DNA of 64,000 bases from Acinetobacter sp. LoGeW2-3 (GCF_002688565.1 NZ_CP024011.1:1364001-1428000); one strand, 5' to 3'. Counted from the stretch's first letter, positions 1 to 10,541 are shown. A program made the numbers and translations. The notes: a model not told the origin generated them from the sequence alone.

Positions 1-48
1 GGCATGCAGACCCAGCAAACCCCGAGTATGGATTTTAGCAAAAGACAT
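1..48 (-). CDS. comM: ComM/YifB-family AAA+ ATPase, first 16 codons only
   Basis: On the minus strand an ATG at 48 opens the reading frame MSFAKIHTRGLLGLHA, which runs off the window edge. This is the characteristic N-terminus of ComM (YifB, Mg-chelatase-like AAA+ helicase), which promotes branch migration during natural transformation. A GGAA sequence lies about 8 bases upstream of the ATG. The gene follows ubiK on the same strand after a 64-base gap, so the two may be co-transcribed. Only the extreme N-terminus is visible; the Walker motifs lie outside the window. Confidence 0.8.
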   Translation of the reverse strand, partial: MSFAKIHTRGLLGLHA

Positions 49-112
49 TTGTTGTTCCGTTTTGGTGCGTTATTATTGTTCGTTATTTGTCTTTTATGCA
101 CTTTGCTGGTGC

Positions 113-340
113 TTATTTTTTGTTCAATACTTTTTCTTCAAGTGATTCTACTTGTTTAAGCAACTCATTTAAACGCTGATTCGCCTGATTAAGGGCGGTA
201 CGCTGGCGTTCAATTTCCTCTTTTGAGACCAGATCCATTTTACTGACTGCTTCGTTTAATAAGGCACGAAGATTGTGTTCAAGATCTTTTTTTGGTTCTT
301 CGATTTGTTGCAAGATTGCTTGTAATAAAGTTTCAATCAT
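113..340 (-). CDS. ubiK: UbiK/YqiC (BMFP) family ubiquinone biosynthesis accessory factor
   Basis: A 75-residue protein beginning MIETLLQAI. The family (YqiC/BMFP, UbiK) consists of small trimeric coiled-coil proteins that assist the soluble ubiquinone biosynthesis complex. The conserved core 'MDLVSKEEIERQ' is present and is followed by a heptad-rich coiled coil to the C-terminus, as in E. coli UbiK. The frame stays open further upstream to 394, but the conserved family start aligns with the ATG at 340. Upstream lies a 276-base gap shared divergently with glnK; downstream is comM. Confidence 0.8.
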   Translation of the reverse strand: MIETLLQAILQQIEEPKKDLEHNLRALLNEAVSKMDLVSKEEIERQRTALNQANQRLNELLKQVESLEEKVLNKK

Positions 341-559
341 TGTGTAGTCCATAGGGATGGAAATGAGCGCACAGTTTAGCACCGCAAGGATCAAGACTAT
401 AGTATTTCAGACAAAATATGGGATTAGTCAGTAATTATTATCATAAAAGACCACATAAAAAAGACTAAAATTTGAAGATTCAAAAGATTTATAAGTATAA
501 AATAATGTTCAGGGAAACCGCATGTCGAGCTTTCTAATTTCCCCCGACCTTAGAAATCT

Positions 560-575
560 TGGCATGAAATTTGAA
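560..575 (+). promoter_or_regulatory. Probable sigma-54 (-24/-12) promoter of glnK-amtB
   Basis: TGGCATGAAATTTGAA matches the RpoN consensus (TGGCAYR-N4-TTGCW) with exact spacing: GG at 561-562 and GA, instead of the usual GC, at 573-574. It ends 41 bases before the glnK start. glnK-amtB operons are classically activated by NtrC with sigma-54 under nitrogen limitation, so context agrees. I did not find a convincing NtrC dyad upstream. Confidence 0.55.
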
Positions 576-580
576 CATAA

Positions 581-955
<375 letters not shown>

Positions 956-1014
956 TTTGGCACAAAGTTTGCTGAGTAGCGAATAACTCACAAAAACTTG
1001 GTTGGGGGATACGA

Positions 1015-2424
1015 ATGAAAAAAATACTACTCGCGTTGGGTCTGTCCAGCGCACTTTTGGGCGGTTCTGTTGCCTGGGCTGAAGAAGCCGCATCAGTAGC
1101 CGCTCCAACAGAGGAAGTTGCTTTAGTTGATGCAACTGAGACTCCAGATACTACAGAAATCACTGCTGTTGAAGCAGTAGAAACAGCGCCGGTTGAAGAA
1201 GCGGCAGCTGCAGAAGAAGAAGCAACACTTGATACAGGTGATACTGCCTGGATTTTAACATCAACAGCCCTTGTTTTACTCATGACCATTCCAGGTTTAG
1301 CCCTGTTTTATGGCGGTATGGTACGTAAGAAAAACGTACTCGGTACTATGGCGCATAGCTTTATCGCAGCTGCAGTAGTGAGTATTGTCTGGGTGGTGAT
1401 TGGTTATACCCTGGCATTTGGTGAAGGCAATGCCTTTATCGGTAGCCTGGATAAATTTATGCTGTCCGGTATTACCACAGAGGCACTTTCAGGCACGATT
1501 CCTGAAATCCTGTTTGTAATTTTCCAAATGACGTTTGCGATTATTACGGTTGCCATCATCAGTGGTTCTATTGCTGAACGTATGAAGTTTGGTGCTTTTG
1601 TCGCATTCATCACACTTTGGGTGATCTTGGTGTATGCACCAATTACGCATTGGGTATGGGGCGGCGGCTGGTTAGGCAATGACGGTGCGCTTGACTTCGC
1701 TGGTGGTACAGTCGTTCACATTAACTCAGGTGTGGCAGGTCTGGTTGCAGCTTACATGCTGGGCTCTCGTATGGGTCTTGGCCGTGAATCTATGGCACCA
1801 CACAACCTGACTTTAACAGTCGTCGGTGCAAGCTTACTGTGGGTAGGTTGGTTCGGTTTCAATGGTGGTTCAGCACTAGGTGCGAATGGTTCTGCAGGTT
1901 ATGCACTCGTGGTTACACAAGTGGCAGCGGCAGCGGCAGCGATCTCTTGGTTAATTACTGAAAAAGTTGCACGTGGTAAAGCATCTGTATTGGGTGGTGC
2001 ATCTGGTGCAGTTGCAGGTCTCGTCGTGATTACTCCGGCAGCTGGTTTCGTGACTGTCGGTGGTGCTCTAGCGATGGGTCTAATCGGTGGTGTGGTATGT
2101 TTCTGGGGTATTACTGCGCTGAAACGTATGCTTAAAGCTGATGATTCTCTAGATGCTTTCGGTCTACATGGTGTGGGCGGTATCGTTGGTGCGATTCTGA
2201 CTGCATTCTTTGCCAGCGAATTCATCATGGGTGACGGTGCGCCAACAGATGTAATGCATCAATTATGGGTACAAGTTGAAGGTGTACTGGCAACAATCGC
2301 TTACTCTGCAATCTTGACTTTCATTATCCTGAAAGTGATCGATCTGATCATTGGTATCCGTGTTTCTTCTGATGATGAACGCATGGGTCTGGACTTGAGC
2401 CAACACGGCGAACGTGTCGAATAA
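1015..2424 (+). CDS. amtB: Ammonium transporter AmtB with acidic N-terminal extension
   Basis: A 469-residue Amt/Mep/Rh channel conducting ammonium across the inner membrane. A signal peptide (about 1-22, ending AWA) is followed by roughly 50 residues rich in Ala, Glu and Thr before the first membrane helix near residue 80. Amt signatures are present, including the two pore-histidine regions 'VVHINSGVAGLVAA' and 'FGLHGVGGIVGA'. The C-terminal tail 'GLDLSQHGERVE' matches the cytoplasmic tail that contacts GlnK. E. coli AmtB has a signal peptide but not this long acidic linker. Ribosome site GGGGGA precedes the ATG; co-transcription with glnK is likely. Confidence 0.95.
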   Translation: MKKILLALGLSSALLGGSVAWAEEAASVAAPTEEVALVDATETPDTTEITAVEAVETAPVEEAAAAEEEATLDTGDTAWILTSTALVLLMTIPGLALFYGGMVRKKNVLGTMAHSFIAAAVVSIVWVVIGYTLAFGEGNAFIGSLDKFMLSGITTEALSGTIPEILFVIFQMTFAIITVAIISGSIAERMKFGAFVAFITLWVILVYAPITHWVWGGGWLGNDGALDFAGGTVVHINSGVAGLVAAYMLGSRMGLGRESMAPHNLTLTVVGASLLWVGWFGFNGGSALGANGSAGYALVVTQVAAAAAAISWLITEKVARGKASVLGGASGAVAGLVVITPAAGFVTVGGALAMGLIGGVVCFWGITALKRMLKADDSLDAFGLHGVGGIVGAILTAFFASEFIMGDGAPTDVMHQLWVQVEGVLATIAYSAILTFIILKVIDLIIGIRVSSDDERMGLDLSQHGERVE

Positions 2425-2456
2425 TCTGCTAAAACAATAATCAATATATTGTGTAA

Positions 2457-2482
2457 AACAGCCCGTCAGGGCTGTTTTTTTT
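2457..2482 (+). terminator. Rho-independent terminator after amtB
   Basis: AACAGCCC-GTCA-GGGCTGTT hairpin (8-bp stem, 4-base loop) followed by a run of T, 33 bases past the amtB stop. Confidence 0.9.
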
Positions 2483-2500
2483 CTATATATTGCGTAAAAC

Positions 2501-2529
2501 TCTACAAAGTTCAGAATTTTTGCTACACT
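2501..2529 (+). promoter_or_regulatory. Candidate sigma-70 promoter for nrdR-rib operon
   Basis: TCTACA (2501-2506), 17 bases, then TACACT (2524-2529) preceded by TG at -15/-14 (extended -10). It lies between the amtB terminator and the nrdR ATG at 2564. Identified by eye only. Confidence 0.4.
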
Positions 2530-2563
2530 CGGAAATCATCAGGATTTGTTCAATTAAACCGCT

Positions 2564-3031
2564 ATGCATTGCCCATTTTGCAATACACCAGACAGTAAAG
2601 TGATCGATTCACGCCTGGCCGCTGAAGGTTGCCAGATTCGCCGTCGTCGTGAATGTGTCAGTTGTAATGAACGCTTTACCACCTTTGAAAGTTATGAAGT
2701 GGTGATGCCGCGTGTCATCAAGTCGGATGGCAAGAACGAACCTTTTGATGAAGCCAAACTACGCCGTTCATTGATGCATGCCTTGCAGAAACGTCCTGTC
2801 ACACAGGAACAGATTGAAACGGTACTAAGTGATATTCAGCTACAAATTCGCCGCTTGGGTGAACGTGATGTCAAATCACGTACCATCGGTGAAATCGTTA
2901 TGCAGTCTTTATTCGCACTTGATCACGTGGCTTATGTACGTTTTGCGTCGGTCTATCAGGATTTTCAGGATGTCGAGGCTTTTCGTCGTCAAATCGAACA
3001 GATGCAGCAACGCGGCGAATTTCAAGAATAA
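2564..3031 (+). CDS. nrdR: Transcriptional repressor NrdR
   Basis: A 155-residue repressor of ribonucleotide reductase genes, sensing ATP/dATP. The N-terminal zinc ribbon has CPFC (residues 3-6) and 'CVSC' near residue 31, followed by the ATP-cone domain (about 49-139) beginning '[20 protein letters not shown]'. Length is typical. It starts the run nrdR-ribD-aamA-ribE, separated from ribD by 2 bases; nrdR adjacent to rib genes is common in gammaproteobacteria. No strong ribosome site is visible before the ATG. Confidence 0.95.
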   Translation: MHCPFCNTPDSKVIDSRLAAEGCQIRRRRECVSCNERFTTFESYEVVMPRVIKSDGKNEPFDEAKLRRSLMHALQKRPVTQEQIETVLSDIQLQIRRLGERDVKSRTIGEIVMQSLFALDHVAYVRFASVYQDFQDVEAFRRQIEQMQQRGEFQE

Positions 3032-3033
3032 AC

Positions 3034-4122
3034 ATGTCTGAACTCAATCAAGATCAAGTCTGGATGTGTCGTGCCATCGAACTGGCACGTCAGGGACAGT
3101 ATTCCACCAAACCAAATCCGAATGTTGGCTGTGTCATCGTTAAAGATAACGTGATTGTCGGTGAAGGTTTCCATCCTAAAGCAGGTCAGCCACATGCCGA
3201 AGTCTTTGCGATGCGTCAGGCAGGCGAACAGGCGTGTGGCGCGACTGCATATGTAACCTTGGAACCTTGTGCGCATTATGGTCGTACCCCGCCTTGCGCT
3301 AAAGGGCTGGTTGAAGCGGGTGTGGCTAAAGTCATCGTCGCTTGTCCTGATCCAAATCCATTAGTGGCAGGTAAGGGCGTCCAAATCCTGAAAGATGCTG
3401 GCATCGAAGTCGAAGTGGGGATTTGCGAAGATGAAGCACATCTGCTGAATTATGGTTTTTTAAAAGCCATGGCGACTGGTATGCCTTATGTTCGCCTCAA
3501 GATTGCCTCAAGTCTGGATGGCCGGACGGCAATGGCATCCGGTGAATCTAAATGGATTACCGGAACAGAAGCGCGACAAGACGTACAGCATTGGCGTGCC
3601 ATTTCCGGTGCTGTGATTACCGGGATTGACACTGTATTGGCAGATGATTGCCAGCTCAATGTCCGTAGCCTCAAAAACGTGGATGATATCAGCACTATTG
3701 TTCAGCCCAAACGGATTATTCTGGATCGCCAGGGCCGCTTACCACTCACTGCTAAGATTCTGGAGCAACCGGGAACGGTTATGGTGATGGGACCTTATCG
3801 TCAGGAACTGGCAGACTTGGGCGTGACCCAGTTTGAGATTCAGCCTTTACAAGAATTATTACAGCAACTGGTTCAGCAGCATCAGATTTATGATGTGTTG
3901 GTAGAAGCAGGGGCGACTTTATCTACTGCATTTTTACAGGCAGGACTGGTGGATGAACTCATCAGTTATGTTGCACCGACCTTATTGGGGCAAACTGCGC
4001 GTAGTATGTTCAATGCAGAATTCAGCCGAATGGCAGAACAACTTCGATTCAAGTTGCAGGACGTGACCCGTTTGGGTGATGACGTGCGCTTCAGGTTAAT
4101 TCCTTCTCAAGAGACACTATGA
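3034..4122 (+). CDS. ribD: Bifunctional riboflavin deaminase/reductase RibD
   Basis: A 362-residue enzyme carrying out the second and third steps of riboflavin synthesis. The N-terminal cytidine-deaminase-like domain has the zinc motif 'HAEVFAMRQAG' and 'PCAHYGRTPPC'; the C-terminal reductase domain starts near residue 148 ('PYVRLKIASSLDGRTA'). Length and order are typical. It starts 2 bases after nrdR and ends in an ATGA overlap with aamA, so it is translationally coupled to both. Confidence 0.95.
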   Translation: MSELNQDQVWMCRAIELARQGQYSTKPNPNVGCVIVKDNVIVGEGFHPKAGQPHAEVFAMRQAGEQACGATAYVTLEPCAHYGRTPPCAKGLVEAGVAKVIVACPDPNPLVAGKGVQILKDAGIEVEVGICEDEAHLLNYGFLKAMATGMPYVRLKIASSLDGRTAMASGESKWITGTEARQDVQHWRAISGAVITGIDTVLADDCQLNVRSLKNVDDISTIVQPKRIILDRQGRLPLTAKILEQPGTVMVMGPYRQELADLGVTQFEIQPLQELLQQLVQQHQIYDVLVEAGATLSTAFLQAGLVDELISYVAPTLLGQTARSMFNAEFSRMAEQLRFKLQDVTRLGDDVRFRLIPSQETL

Positions 4123-5411
4123 ATTCAGAGTCTACGGTTTATCACAAACGTCGCCATGCGGCACGTACCACAGATGAATATCTTTTCCATCAGTTGGTTC
4201 CTTATTTGGGGAACAAGCGCCGTTTACTACACTTAATTCTGGAAGCCCTTGAGAGCACGGGAACTTTAAAACGTGAAGATGGCCGTGCGCCTATTTTTGC
4301 CGATTTCTTTGCCGGTTCTGGTGTGGTGTCGCGTCTAGCACGTCAAAATGGCTATCGTGTGATTGCCAATGACTGGGAACCCTATAGCCATGCACTGAAT
4401 CATGCGGTTCTGGCTTGCACTGAAGCGCCCGCATTTAAAGAGCTGGGTGGCTATCAGAAAGCAATTGATTATCTGAATCGTCTGCCGGAAGTCAAAGGCT
4501 GGGTGACGCATAATCTGTGTCCACGCAATGATGAGATCTATGATCCGACCCGAGACCGTTTGTTCTTTAAACGCCGTAACGGCATGCGGATTGATGCGAT
4601 TCGTCAGCAGATTGCCACCTGGCAGGCCCAAGGCGCGATTGATGATGTGGAAATGAGTGCTTTACTGGCACCATTGCTTTATTCAGCCAGTTTTGTCAGC
4701 AATACCTCAGGTGTATTTAAAAGCTTCCATCATGGTTGGGGCGGTAAGACCCAGACAGCATTGGAGCGTATTGAATCCTTGCTCTGGTTAACGCCAAGCC
4801 GTTTCTGTGAAGATGCTAAGCATCAAGGGCCTGCCGCAGAAATGTGGTGTGTAGATGCCCAACATCTGGCAAATCAGATGAGCGGCTTCGAAGTCGATGT
4901 GGCTTATCTTGATCCACCGTATAATCAGCATGCCTATAGCAGTAACTATCATGTACTCAATGCTTTAACACTTTGGGATCAGGTGGATCTGCCAACGCCA
5001 GATACCAAAGGCTTCAAGAGCGGGATTGACCGTGCCTGGCGTAAAGAACGTCCGAGTCAGTACAACTCATCCAAGCATGCCAAAGAAGCCTATGAAACTT
5101 TGTTGGCGACCATTAATGCGCGTTTTATCCTGACCAGTTATTCTACGGATGGTAATATCAGTGCCACCGATTTACTACAAGCGAACCTGAAACGTGGTCG
5201 TGTAACCTTGCTGACTCAGGACGTACCGCGTTATCGTGTTAGCAAACAGCGCCAGTCTGAACGTGCACGCGTACTTGAATTTATTGTGATTACCGACACG
5301 CATGCTAAATCAGGACCACCAATCCGTCAGCTATTGGGTCAGTTACACCATTATGCAGAGCTGGGTGGTGTGGATACCACAAGTGTTAGCACGCAACTGG
5401 CATTGTGGTAA
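4119..5411 (+). CDS. aamA: D12-class DNA adenine N6-methyltransferase, AamA-like
   Basis: A 430-residue DNA methyltransferase. 'YLGNKRRLL' (29-37) and the S-adenosylmethionine motif 'FFAGSGVVSR' (about 63-72) come first, and the catalytic motif IV 'DPPYNQHAYSSNYH' lies near 265, the order of the Dam/D12 alpha class. No restriction endonuclease gene is adjacent, so it is a solitary (orphan) methylase. It overlaps ribD by ATGA and precedes ribE by 21 bases, sitting inside the riboflavin operon. From memory, a methylase in the same setting in A. baumannii ATCC 17978 (A1S_0222, AamA) has been shown to be an adenine methyltransferase with effects on surface motility; orthology is inferred from context and motifs. 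A GAATTC site overlaps its start codon. Confidence 0.85.
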   Translation: MNSESTVYHKRRHAARTTDEYLFHQLVPYLGNKRRLLHLILEALESTGTLKREDGRAPIFADFFAGSGVVSRLARQNGYRVIANDWEPYSHALNHAVLACTEAPAFKELGGYQKAIDYLNRLPEVKGWVTHNLCPRNDEIYDPTRDRLFFKRRNGMRIDAIRQQIATWQAQGAIDDVEMSALLAPLLYSASFVSNTSGVFKSFHHGWGGKTQTALERIESLLWLTPSRFCEDAKHQGPAAEMWCVDAQHLANQMSGFEVDVAYLDPPYNQHAYSSNYHVLNALTLWDQVDLPTPDTKGFKSGIDRAWRKERPSQYNSSKHAKEAYETLLATINARFILTSYSTDGNISATDLLQANLKRGRVTLLTQDVPRYRVSKQRQSERARVLEFIVITDTHAKSGPPIRQLLGQLHHYAELGGVDTTSVSTQLALW

Positions 5412-5432
5412 AAGCATAAAAAGGAATAGAAA

Positions 5433-6092
5433 ATGTTTACAGGTATTATTGAAAGCCTCGGTAAGGTCGAGAGCCTGCAAAATGTGGGCGGTGATGTACG
5501 CTTACGCATTCAGACTGATCTGGATATGTCCGATGTACATCTAGGCGATTCAATTGCTACTAACGGTATCTGCTTGACTGTGATCGACTGGGGTGAAAAC
5601 TGGTATGCGGCAGATGTGTCTCGAGAAAGTCTAAATCGGACTACACTTGCTAACTGGAAAGCGGGTCAACCTGTAAACGTAGAGAAAGCGATGTTACCCA
5701 CTACACGTTTTGGTGGACATATTGTCTCTGGTCACGTCGATGCTGTAGGCGAAATCACCGTGGTGCGTTCGGATGCCCGTTCTATCTATTTTGAAGTGAC
5801 TGCACCTGCTGAAATTGCCAAATATCTGGCAGAGAAGGGTTCAGTAACCGTGGATGGTATTAGCCTGACCATTAATCACCTGCGTGGCAATATCCTTAGT
5901 CTGAACCTGATTCCTCATACAGCTGAAAGAACCAATATTGGTACTTGGAAAGTGGGGACTCAAGTCAATCTAGAAGTCGATGTACTGGCACGTTATATCG
6001 AGCGTTTATTGCTCGGCGATAAGGCTGCTGAAACTACACCACAGTCTAAAATCAGTATGGATTTTTTGGCTGAAAATGGCTTTTTGAAATAA
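5433..6092 (+). CDS. ribE: Riboflavin synthase alpha chain
   Basis: A 219-residue enzyme that dismutates two 6,7-dimethyl-8-ribityllumazine molecules into riboflavin. It opens with the hallmark 'MFTGIIE' and has two lumazine-binding repeats, about 1-97 and 98-195, each with 'GxH' type sites such as 'GGHIVSGHVD'. A purine-rich ribosome site (AAAGGAATAG) precedes the ATG. It is the last gene of the nrdR-ribD-aamA-ribE run and is followed by a terminator. Confidence 0.95.
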   Translation: MFTGIIESLGKVESLQNVGGDVRLRIQTDLDMSDVHLGDSIATNGICLTVIDWGENWYAADVSRESLNRTTLANWKAGQPVNVEKAMLPTTRFGGHIVSGHVDAVGEITVVRSDARSIYFEVTAPAEIAKYLAEKGSVTVDGISLTINHLRGNILSLNLIPHTAERTNIGTWKVGTQVNLEVDVLARYIERLLLGDKAAETTPQSKISMDFLAENGFLK

Positions 6093-6110
6093 CGAAAATG
6101 CCTAAATACT

Positions 6111-6147
6111 AAACAGTCTAATTGAAAAGTTAGACTGTTTTTTTATT
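6111..6147 (+). terminator. Rho-independent terminator after ribE
   Basis: AAACAGTCTAA / TTAGACTGTTT, an 11-bp stem with 8-base loop, then a T-rich tail. Confidence 0.9.
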
Positions 6148-6201
6148 TTTCGGGATAATCCTTACTTCACTTTACGATTTTAACCCCAGCGGACAGGTCG
6201 A

Positions 6202-6747
6202 ATGCTCGATTTCTTACTAAACCTGGAACAGTCTTTGCCGATATTGCTTGAGCAATATGGGATATGGATCTATGCCATTTTATTCCTGGTGATTTTTGCA
6301 GAAACGGGATCTGTATTTTGTTTTTTTCTGCCGGGGGATAGCCTGTTAATTGCAGTTGGTGCACTCTGTTCTAGTAGCGATTTGATCACCTTGCATTCGA
6401 TGGGATTACTGCTCTTTACTGCGGCAGTTCTGGGCTATACCGTGAATTATTACACCGGCAAGGTGCTCGGTTTAAAATATTTTAATGAACATTCACGGTT
6501 CTTTAAACCCGAATATCTGACTAAAACCAATCATTATTTTATGAAGCATGGCGGCAAAACTATTTTGATTGCACGCTTTATTCCATTTGTCCGTTCTTTT
6601 GGTCCTTTTGCTGCTGGTTCAGGGCATATGAATTTTATGACATTTACATTTTACAATCTGACTGGGGGCGTGCTGTGGATTGCTAGCTTACTGGGGATCG
6701 GTTATGTGGCGGGTAATGCCGCTTTTATGCTGGCAGATTTTTTCTAA
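6202..6747 (+). CDS. DedA-family inner membrane protein
   Basis: A 181-residue membrane protein of the DedA (SNARE-associated/VTT) family, whose members flip or scramble undecaprenyl phosphate or other lipids and support envelope integrity. Family hallmarks are visible: an N-terminal hydrophobic re-entrant segment with 'FAETGSVFCFFLPGDSLL' and the later 'ARFIPFVRSFGPFAAGSGHMN' motif with its conserved Arg and Pro, then a C-terminal helix. It is slightly shorter than most DedA proteins. It stands alone between two terminators. The exact paralogue (DedA, YqjA, YghB) cannot be told. Confidence 0.85.
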   Translation: MLDFLLNLEQSLPILLEQYGIWIYAILFLVIFAETGSVFCFFLPGDSLLIAVGALCSSSDLITLHSMGLLLFTAAVLGYTVNYYTGKVLGLKYFNEHSRFFKPEYLTKTNHYFMKHGGKTILIARFIPFVRSFGPFAAGSGHMNFMTFTFYNLTGGVLWIASLLGIGYVAGNAAFMLADFF

Positions 6748-6760
6748 ATATAAGAAATGA

Positions 6761-6786
6761 AAAAACCCACATTTGTGGGCTTCTTT
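6761..6786 (+). terminator. Terminator between dedA and the convergent gene
   Basis: AACCCAC-ATTT-GTGGGC hairpin flanked by A and T runs; placed between convergent genes and could serve either strand. Confidence 0.7.
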
Positions 6787-6803
6787 ATATGGGTTTAAAT
6801 TAA

Positions 6804-7400
6804 TCAGCGCTTTTGCAGGATGTAATCAATTTCTTCCCGGGCTGCAGCACGTAAGCGGTTACGCAACTGTACCAAAGTCTCTTCGATTGCAGTTTCGGCT
6901 TCAAGTTCCAGGCGTAGTCGGGTACTTTCTAGCTCTGACAAAATTTCACTATCATCAATTTTAATTTGGGCAGCATTTACAATCTGATTTTGCTCAAAAC
7001 GTGCCGCATAATTCAATACTTCAGCATTCAGACTGTCACGTAATAATTCCAGAGTACGAGTCTGCTCTGCATATTTACGCTCTTCATCCAGCTTCATCTG
7101 CTCAATATAAGCCTCTTCCTGAGCACGTTTATCTGCCAAGGCTTTTTCAAGCGCTTGCTGTTTACGAATCCGTGCTTCTTCAATCAGTTCAGCTTTACGC
7201 TGTGCATAAGCTTCCTCAATTTTAGCATCAGACACTTGTTGCAGTTGCTGGTCACGCGCCAGCCATTCCTGCAATGAAGTTTCCGGCTGAAGTACATCGC
7301 AGATGCGCGCAAGGTCATCAATAAAGGTCTGACGCACAGCTTCAGGCACATTTAACCAGCGCTGTTTAAAATCTGGACCAACATTTAATGCCACGGGCAT
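6804..7400 (-). CDS. Uncharacterised coiled-coil protein
   Basis: A 198-residue soluble protein that I do not recognise. It has no signal peptide or membrane segment. From about residue 60 to the end it is dominated by Glu, Lys, Arg, Ala and Gln with heptad-like spacing ('ARIRKQQALEKALADKRAQEE'-type runs), so a long coiled coil is expected. The N-terminal 55 residues look globular ('FKQRWLNVPEAVRQTFIDDL'). It lies downstream of holC on the same strand after a 26-base gap, so it may share the pepA-holC transcript. The ATG has GGAG upstream. Confidence 0.7.
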   Translation of the reverse strand: MPVALNVGPDFKQRWLNVPEAVRQTFIDDLARICDVLQPETSLQEWLARDQQLQQVSDAKIEEAYAQRKAELIEEARIRKQQALEKALADKRAQEEAYIEQMKLDEERKYAEQTRTLELLRDSLNAEVLNYAARFEQNQIVNAAQIKIDDSEILSELESTRLRLELEAETAIEETLVQLRNRLRAAAREEIDYILQKR

Positions 7401-7426
7401 CTCCTTATAATGTGTGAGTGAAGCTA

Positions 7427-9281
<1,855 letters not shown>

Positions 9282-9438
9282 TTATTTAAGCCTTATAAAA
9301 TTTGCAACCATTAAACCATTGAAACAATTTCCTGAACAGGGTTTCAATGTTCAACTCAAGTATCGGTTTTATATTTTTAAGCTTAACATTCGGGTAAACT
9401 ATGACAAGTTTTTTACCCTGTATTCTGGAAGATTTAAT

Positions 9439-10539
9439 TTGATTATTCGGCGTTATCTGGTCAAGCAAGTTGTATCAACATCCTTGGTTGTGATTGCCTT
9501 ATTGACCTTGATCATGATGGGTGGTCGACTGATCAAGTACTTCGGTGTGGCAGCACAAGGACGTCTGGATGCAGGCATCCTATTCAGTATTATTGGTTAT
9601 CGTCTGCCTGAATTCCTGACCCTGATCTTACCGCTTGGTTTCTTTATTGGTCTGATGCTGGTATTTGGCCGGCTCTATGTTGATCATGAAATGGCAGTCA
9701 TGAATGGCAGTGGCGTTAGCCGCAACCAGCTGGCACGTTTACTCATTCCGATGACTGTGGTCTTTCTGGTGATTCAGGCCTTCCTGATGCTTTGGGCTGC
9801 ACCATGGGGGATTCGTCAGTTTGAAGCACTGACCAATGAACAGGCAGTACGGACGGGCTTTGATCTGGTGCGACCGAAAGAATTTATCTCCTCGGGACCC
9901 TATACCATCTATGCCGGCGATCTCTCTGAAGACCGTAAAAACCTGAAAGATATTTTCTTCTATCAGCGGGCAGAAGGTGAAGGTAAGCCAGATGTGATGA
10001 TTCTGGCACAGGAAGCAACTCGAGTAGAAGTAGCAGGGGATACCGCCAATGTGGTGGATCTGGTCAATGGTCGCCGCTATGAAATCTTTGCCGGCATGCC
10101 GAAATATACTCAGGCGGAATTTGAGACCTATCGTCTGCGTCTGGAAAATGATAAAGAAGCCAAGTTTGAAAGTGCTGAGGTTGAAGCATTACCAACGTCG
10201 AAACTCTGGGAAAATCGTCAGGATCCTGTGGTCGCCAGTGAACTAGGTTGGCGTGTCTTTGTACCATTTGCCATTATTGCAGCGTTGATGCTGGCTAATG
10301 CCCTATCTGAAGTGAGTCCACGTCAGGGGCGTTATCTTAAACTCTTCCCGGCACTGTTAATTTTTGCCAGCCTGATCGTGGCCTTGATGGCAGTAAAAAC
10401 CCGCGTCAGTAAAGAGGAAATGGGAATTTGGGCTTATCCAATGGTCCTGATTTTCTACGGTATTGCTGCGGCTCTATTTGCACGTAAACAGAAGCTGGCG
10501 CCGAAAATCAAGAAACAGATTCAACGAGCGAGGTCTTAA
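9439..10539 (+). CDS. lptF: LPS export permease LptF
   Basis: A 366-residue inner-membrane subunit of the LptB2FG transporter that extracts lipopolysaccharide (or lipooligosaccharide) from the inner membrane. The chosen start is TTG at 9439 (MIIRRYLVKQ), which has GGAAG 7 bases upstream and gives the usual LptF length; the frame stays open upstream to 9178 but that part does not resemble LptF. Three N-terminal helices, a periplasmic beta-jellyroll domain (about 130-265) and three C-terminal helices follow the family plan. lptG starts 2 bases later. Confidence 0.93.
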   Translation: MIIRRYLVKQVVSTSLVVIALLTLIMMGGRLIKYFGVAAQGRLDAGILFSIIGYRLPEFLTLILPLGFFIGLMLVFGRLYVDHEMAVMNGSGVSRNQLARLLIPMTVVFLVIQAFLMLWAAPWGIRQFEALTNEQAVRTGFDLVRPKEFISSGPYTIYAGDLSEDRKNLKDIFFYQRAEGEGKPDVMILAQEATRVEVAGDTANVVDLVNGRRYEIFAGMPKYTQAEFETYRLRLENDKEAKFESAEVEALPTSKLWENRQDPVVASELGWRVFVPFAIIAALMLANALSEVSPRQGRYLKLFPALLIFASLIVALMAVKTRVSKEEMGIWAYPMVLIFYGIAAALFARKQKLAPKIKKQIQRARS

Positions 10540-10541
10540 TC

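Noticed and set aside
1..159. Hydrophobic plus-strand frame open from the window edge (ending TAA at 157)
   Set aside because: It is the reverse of the comM start and the ubiK end, which both match known families; no start signal is visible.
4119..5411. Restriction-modification system
   Set aside because: Only the methylase is present; neighbours are riboflavin genes and no endonuclease frame exists.
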